Source: Candidatus Arcticimaribacter sp. (lineage in GTDB: Bacteria > Bacteroidota > Bacteroidia > Flavobacteriales > Flavobacteriaceae). From it: 15,657 nt of DNA. The notes under the pieces were generated by a model. The model ran no database searches. It was given only the letters and a program-made list of their open reading frames with translations, and was not told the origin of the DNA. Below, one piece after another: positions 13,131 to 15,657 of the stretch. Position numbers and translations under genes: made by a program. The stretch's first letter is position 1, and each line of letters opens with the position of its first letter. The stretch spans positions 1-15,657 of the forward strand of contig WTJB01000070.1 in the NCBI GenBank assembly GCA_011526335.1. Direction: 5' to 3'.

Positions 13131-15485
13131 CTAAAAATCTAAAATAAAGCCGAACGAAGGCAAAGGCGTTTCGGTTCTATTGGTATCTATCGGAACCAAA
13201 TTTTGAGGGTTTACCAGTTCTCCTGTTTCCGTTCGTTCTAAACCATATTCTTGCGGTTGAGGTACGCTTTGGGCTAAAAAGTTTTGTATTTCGAAATAGA
13301 AGTTAAACGACAAACGCTTAAAGTTCCATTTTTTATCGATACGAAGATCTCCCTGTGAAAAAGCCTCTAATTTTTCTTCTCCTAGACGATTATAATCCAA
13401 GACAATTTCTGGGTAGGCCGCTAAACTTGCAGCTACATTGGTTGGCACAAACGGGGTTTGTCCTGCATAGCGATAACGCATACTGATTTCCCAGTTTTTA
13501 GGCAACTTGTATCCTCCTGTAAAGGACAACAAATTTCGACTATCCCAAACCGAGGGCAATAGGACACCATTGGTGCCGGTAAATTCACTAAAGAAATAAG
13601 TATAAGCCAGTACTCCGTAAAAGTTTTTTGTCAGTTTTTGTTGGAATAAAAATTCAAGACCATAGCTTCTTCCTTCTCCATCATCTGTGATGGGTTCGTT
13701 GCCTAATACTTCAAATCCACCTCCCTTGTTGGCTAGTGATACCCCATCCAAAACCGAAACGGGGTATTGGCTGTAGTCTTTTAAGAAACCTTCAAGAGTG
13801 ATTCGGGCGGTTGGCGTCCAGTTGTATTCAAGGCCTATAACGTAATGATCGCTTCGGGTGTATCGTGCATTTTGATTGATAAATTGTCCGTTGAGGTTTT
13901 GAAATCCTAGCATGGTGTAGGTAGGGATTTTATAATACCGTCCAACAGAAGCGTTGAGTTTCCATTGCTGATCTTCTGTGATATTGTAAGACCCTGCAAT
14001 TCTAGGTGAAAGGTTGTCGAGGAGACTAGACCCTGTGGTAAAACTATCGCCGTCTGCTCTGAGGCCAAAGGAAAGACTCAATCGATCCTTGAGATAGGAA
14101 CGACTTGCTTTGGCAAAAAAGCCGTATTTGTTGAAATCTATCGCGGTGGTGTAATTGAAATTATTCAATACACTAACCGTGGCATTTTCGTATTCTGAGC
14201 GTTGGATATTAAACCCATAAGACCATTTCCACTGGTTGCCGTATTGAAAAATACTTAGCCTTAACTTGGTTTCGTTTTCGACAGCATCATTTTCAAATAA
14301 AACACCAGATTTGTTTACGTTATCCGAAAAGCGATTGAGGGTGTTTTGTAGGCGGTTGTTGCTCAGGGCGACTTGCATACGGCCCCGTCCATTTTTAAAG
14401 TTGTTTTTCCAGGTTACCCCCAAAGTGGTTGTGCGTTGTTGTATAATGGGCACCTGCTCTATGGTCGCCTGTTGTTGCGCATCAAAATCATCTGGAGCAG
14501 CAACAGAAAAGTCATCTATTGAGCCTAGCCCAATAAGGCTAAGGGTATTGTATGCATCCAGTTTATGGGTGAGCTTTAATTGGTAATCCCAATAGTCTGG
14601 ACGAATGGGTAAACCCACCAGTTCGAAAATAAATTGCAAATAACTTCTTCGTGCGGAAAGCATTAGCGTAGTATTGGAACGATCTTTTTCTCCTTTAAAA
14701 AGAGGAGTATTTAAAGTGATTCCTGCTTCGCTGGCACCTACACGTAGTTTTGTGGCCATTTTTTGGGTGTTTCCCTCGCGTTGTTCAAAGGCCAAAACTC
14801 CAGATAGCGGATTGTCATATTCTGCACCAAAGGCGGATGTGGCAAGATTTACTTCACGAATAAAATCGACGTTTAACATCCCTACGGGTCCACCGGCACT
14901 TCCTTGTGTAGCAAAGTGATTGATGTTTGGGATTTCTATTCCATCCAAATAATATACCGTTTCATTGGGTGCTCCCCCTCGGATGATAAAGTCGTTTCTA
15001 AACCCACCAATAGAGGGAGAAATACCGGGGAGCGATTGGGCGACTTTGGCGATGTCATTATTCCCGCCCGGATAGGTTTCTATTTCTACGGCAGACAGAG
15101 ATTGTGTGGAAAGCGGCGTTTCACTGTTGGTTCGGAAAGGGCTTTTGGAAACCACTACTTCATCCAATTGATCTGAACTGGGATAGAGTTTAAATAAAAT
15201 GTCGGATGTTCCTACAGATTTTACAATAACGTTGTATTGTGTTTGATTTTCAAATCCTAAATAACTTGCGGTAAGATTGTAGGTTTGTGCAGGAATGTCT
15301 TGAAACACAAAGTACCCTTGGGCATCCGAAATTACCCCTTCGGAAGTGCCTTCTATAACGATGGTTGCCCCTTCTAAGGGTTGTTGTGTTTCTGCGTCAA
15401 TTACTTGACCCGAAAAACTTCCGGCGTTCTGTGCAAATACTCCCGTTGTAATCCATAGGAGTAGACCCGCAATTTTCTTTTGCAT
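13131..15485 (-). CDS. TonB-dependent outer-membrane receptor with carboxypeptidase-regulatory-like domain
   Basis: This is an outer-membrane beta-barrel that imports a ligand using TonB energy. From ATG 15485 it is 784 residues. Signal peptide: MQKKIAGLLLWITTGVFAQ, cut near residue 18-19. A carboxypeptidase-regulatory-like domain covers about 23-102 (GQVIDAETQQPLEGATIVIEG), followed by LDEVVVSK (107-114), the usual linker before the plug. The plug is at about 118-240, with SLPGISPSIGGFRNDFIIRGG (151-171), YYLDGIEIPN (178-187) and GAEYDNPLSGVL. The barrel runs to the terminal Phe (SFGFILDF). No SusD-like partner gene is visible, and the protein lacks the size and features of SusC, so a CirA/FepA-like or Oar-like receptor is more likely. 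Ligand unknown. The start is ATG 15485, not the in-frame TTG at 15500, which lies in the -7 box. Confidence 0.93.
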   Translation of the reverse strand: MQKKIAGLLLWITTGVFAQNAGSFSGQVIDAETQQPLEGATIVIEGTSEGVISDAQGYFVFQDIPAQTYNLTASYLGFENQTQYNVIVKSVGTSDILFKLYPSSDQLDEVVVSKSPFRTNSETPLSTQSLSAVEIETYPGGNNDIAKVAQSLPGISPSIGGFRNDFIIRGGAPNETVYYLDGIEIPNINHFATQGSAGGPVGMLNVDFIREVNLATSAFGAEYDNPLSGVLAFEQREGNTQKMATKLRVGASEAGITLNTPLFKGEKDRSNTTLMLSARRSYLQFIFELVGLPIRPDYWDYQLKLTHKLDAYNTLSLIGLGSIDDFSVAAPDDFDAQQQATIEQVPIIQQRTTTLGVTWKNNFKNGRGRMQVALSNNRLQNTLNRFSDNVNKSGVLFENDAVENETKLRLSIFQYGNQWKWSYGFNIQRSEYENATVSVLNNFNYTTAIDFNKYGFFAKASRSYLKDRLSLSFGLRADGDSFTTGSSLLDNLSPRIAGSYNITEDQQWKLNASVGRYYKIPTYTMLGFQNLNGQFINQNARYTRSDHYVIGLEYNWTPTARITLEGFLKDYSQYPVSVLDGVSLANKGGGFEVLGNEPITDDGEGRSYGLEFLFQQKLTKNFYGVLAYTYFFSEFTGTNGVLLPSVWDSRNLLSFTGGYKLPKNWEISMRYRYAGQTPFVPTNVAASLAAYPEIVLDYNRLGEEKLEAFSQGDLRIDKKWNFKRLSFNFYFEIQNFLAQSVPQPQEYGLERTETGELVNPQNLVPIDTNRTETPLPSFGFILDF

Positions 15486-15497
15486 TTTCTTTTTTTT

Positions 15498-15528
15498 CAA
15501 AAATACAATGGATAGGGTTTGAAAACAA
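15498..15528 (-). promoter_or_regulatory. Promoter of the TonB-dependent receptor gene
   Basis: On the minus strand TTG (15528-15526) and TATTTTTG (15505-15498) are 20 bp apart, the same geometry as the tig promoter. The predicted leader is only about 8 nt before ATG 15485. A long inverted repeat lies just upstream. Confidence 0.7.
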
Positions 15529-15530
15529 TA

Positions 15531-15556
15531 TTTTGTTTAACTTTTATTAAACAAAA
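15531..15556. repeat. 10-bp-arm inverted repeat just upstream of the receptor promoter
   Basis: TTTTGTTTAA and TTAAACAAAA are perfect reverse complements around a 6-nt centre. The repeat lies between the stop of the upstream minus-strand gene (15569) and the -33 element (15528) of the receptor. It could be an operator for the receptor gene or a weak AT-rich transcription end for the upstream gene; it lacks a GC-rich stem and a clean U-run after it. Confidence 0.55.
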
Positions 15557-15568
15557 ATTACACAAAAA

Positions 15569-15657
15569 TCATTGTTCTTTGTTTTTTTTGCGCTCTCTTT
15601 TTGCTTTGCTTTTACTCTGTTTTTCAAGTTCCAAGAGTTTTTTCTCCTCTTGTTGTA
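15569..15657 (-). CDS. C-terminal end of an unidentified protein, Lys/Glu-rich tail (cut by the window edge)
   Basis: A minus-strand frame is open from the right edge to a TGA at 15571-15569 and encodes 28 residues ending in KAKRERKKNKEQ. The sequence is highly charged, with Lys, Glu, Gln and Leu only, and would form a basic, possibly coiled-coil, C-terminal helix. There is too little to assign a family. It may be the tail of a larger gene upstream of the receptor. The alternative, that it is non-coding AT-rich DNA, is less likely given the sustained open frame and sensible end position, but cannot be excluded. Confidence 0.5.
   Translation of the reverse strand, partial: QQEEKKLLELEKQSKSKAKRERKKNKEQ

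Noticed and set aside
13131..15485. SusC-type polysaccharide utilisation locus
   Set aside because: No SusD-like lipoprotein, glycoside hydrolase or sugar regulator is visible, and the receptor is shorter than typical SusC proteins.
15486..15500. TTG 15500 as the start of the TonB receptor
   Set aside because: This TTG is part of the -7 box, and it only adds a poly-Lys stretch before an already complete signal peptide starting at ATG 15485.
1..15657. Defence island, prophage, integron or CRISPR system
   Set aside because: Every long frame belongs to a housekeeping or envelope family, there are no integrase, transposase, Cas or toxin-antitoxin genes, and no regularly spaced repeats were seen.

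Overview
The window looks like an ordinary chromosomal stretch from a member of the Bacteroidota, most likely a flavobacterium. This rests on four things read from the sequence. Promoters carry the Bacteroidota-type -7 box TAnnTTTG. Start codons are not preceded by Shine-Dalgarno sequences. The last gene encodes a TonB-dependent receptor of the type with an N-terminal carboxypeptidase-regulatory-like domain. The proteins also read as flavobacterial (S16 with a long Ala/Glu tail, DUF2797, a bacterial GH3 enzyme). Coding density is very high, no open reading frame is visibly broken, and I see no insertion sequence, phage gene, CRISPR array, rRNA or tRNA.

Layout, left to right: the 5' end of mutS (minus, cut by the window edge) is divergent from a SpoU/TrmH-family RNA methyltransferase (plus). 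That gene converges on folK (minus), which lies downstream of an M48 lipoprotein metalloprotease gene (minus). Divergent from the protease is a tight plus-strand set: sppA, a YhhQ-type queuosine precursor transporter, and rluF. rluF converges on a DUF2797 gene (minus), which shares a 37-bp divergent control region with a GH3-family acyl-adenylating enzyme gene (plus). GH3 converges on the proteostasis operon tig-clpP-clpX (minus). Divergent from tig is rpsP-rimM-trmN6 (plus). This converges on a large TonB-dependent receptor gene (minus), preceded by the 3' end of an unidentified minus-strand gene that runs off the right edge.

Two themes link the genes. One is making and tuning the translation apparatus: S16, RimM, RluF, TrmN6, the SpoU enzyme and the queuosine precursor importer. 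The other is protein quality control: trigger factor, ClpP, ClpX, SppA and the M48 protease. No gene set here forms a recognisable new defence or mobile system.

The most unusual signal is regulatory. Comparing the promoters shows a constant geometry: a T-tract or TTG element starts 22-23 nt before the first T of TAnnTTTG at six sites. At five divergent or internal starts (SpoU methyltransferase, folK, M48 protease, sppA, DUF2797/GH3) a short perfect inverted repeat overlaps the end of the -7 box and the expected start of transcription. The TonB receptor promoter instead has a 10-bp-arm inverted repeat directly upstream of its -33 element. Convergent genes meet with overlapping stop codons or a 5-nt gap, leaving no room for dedicated terminators.
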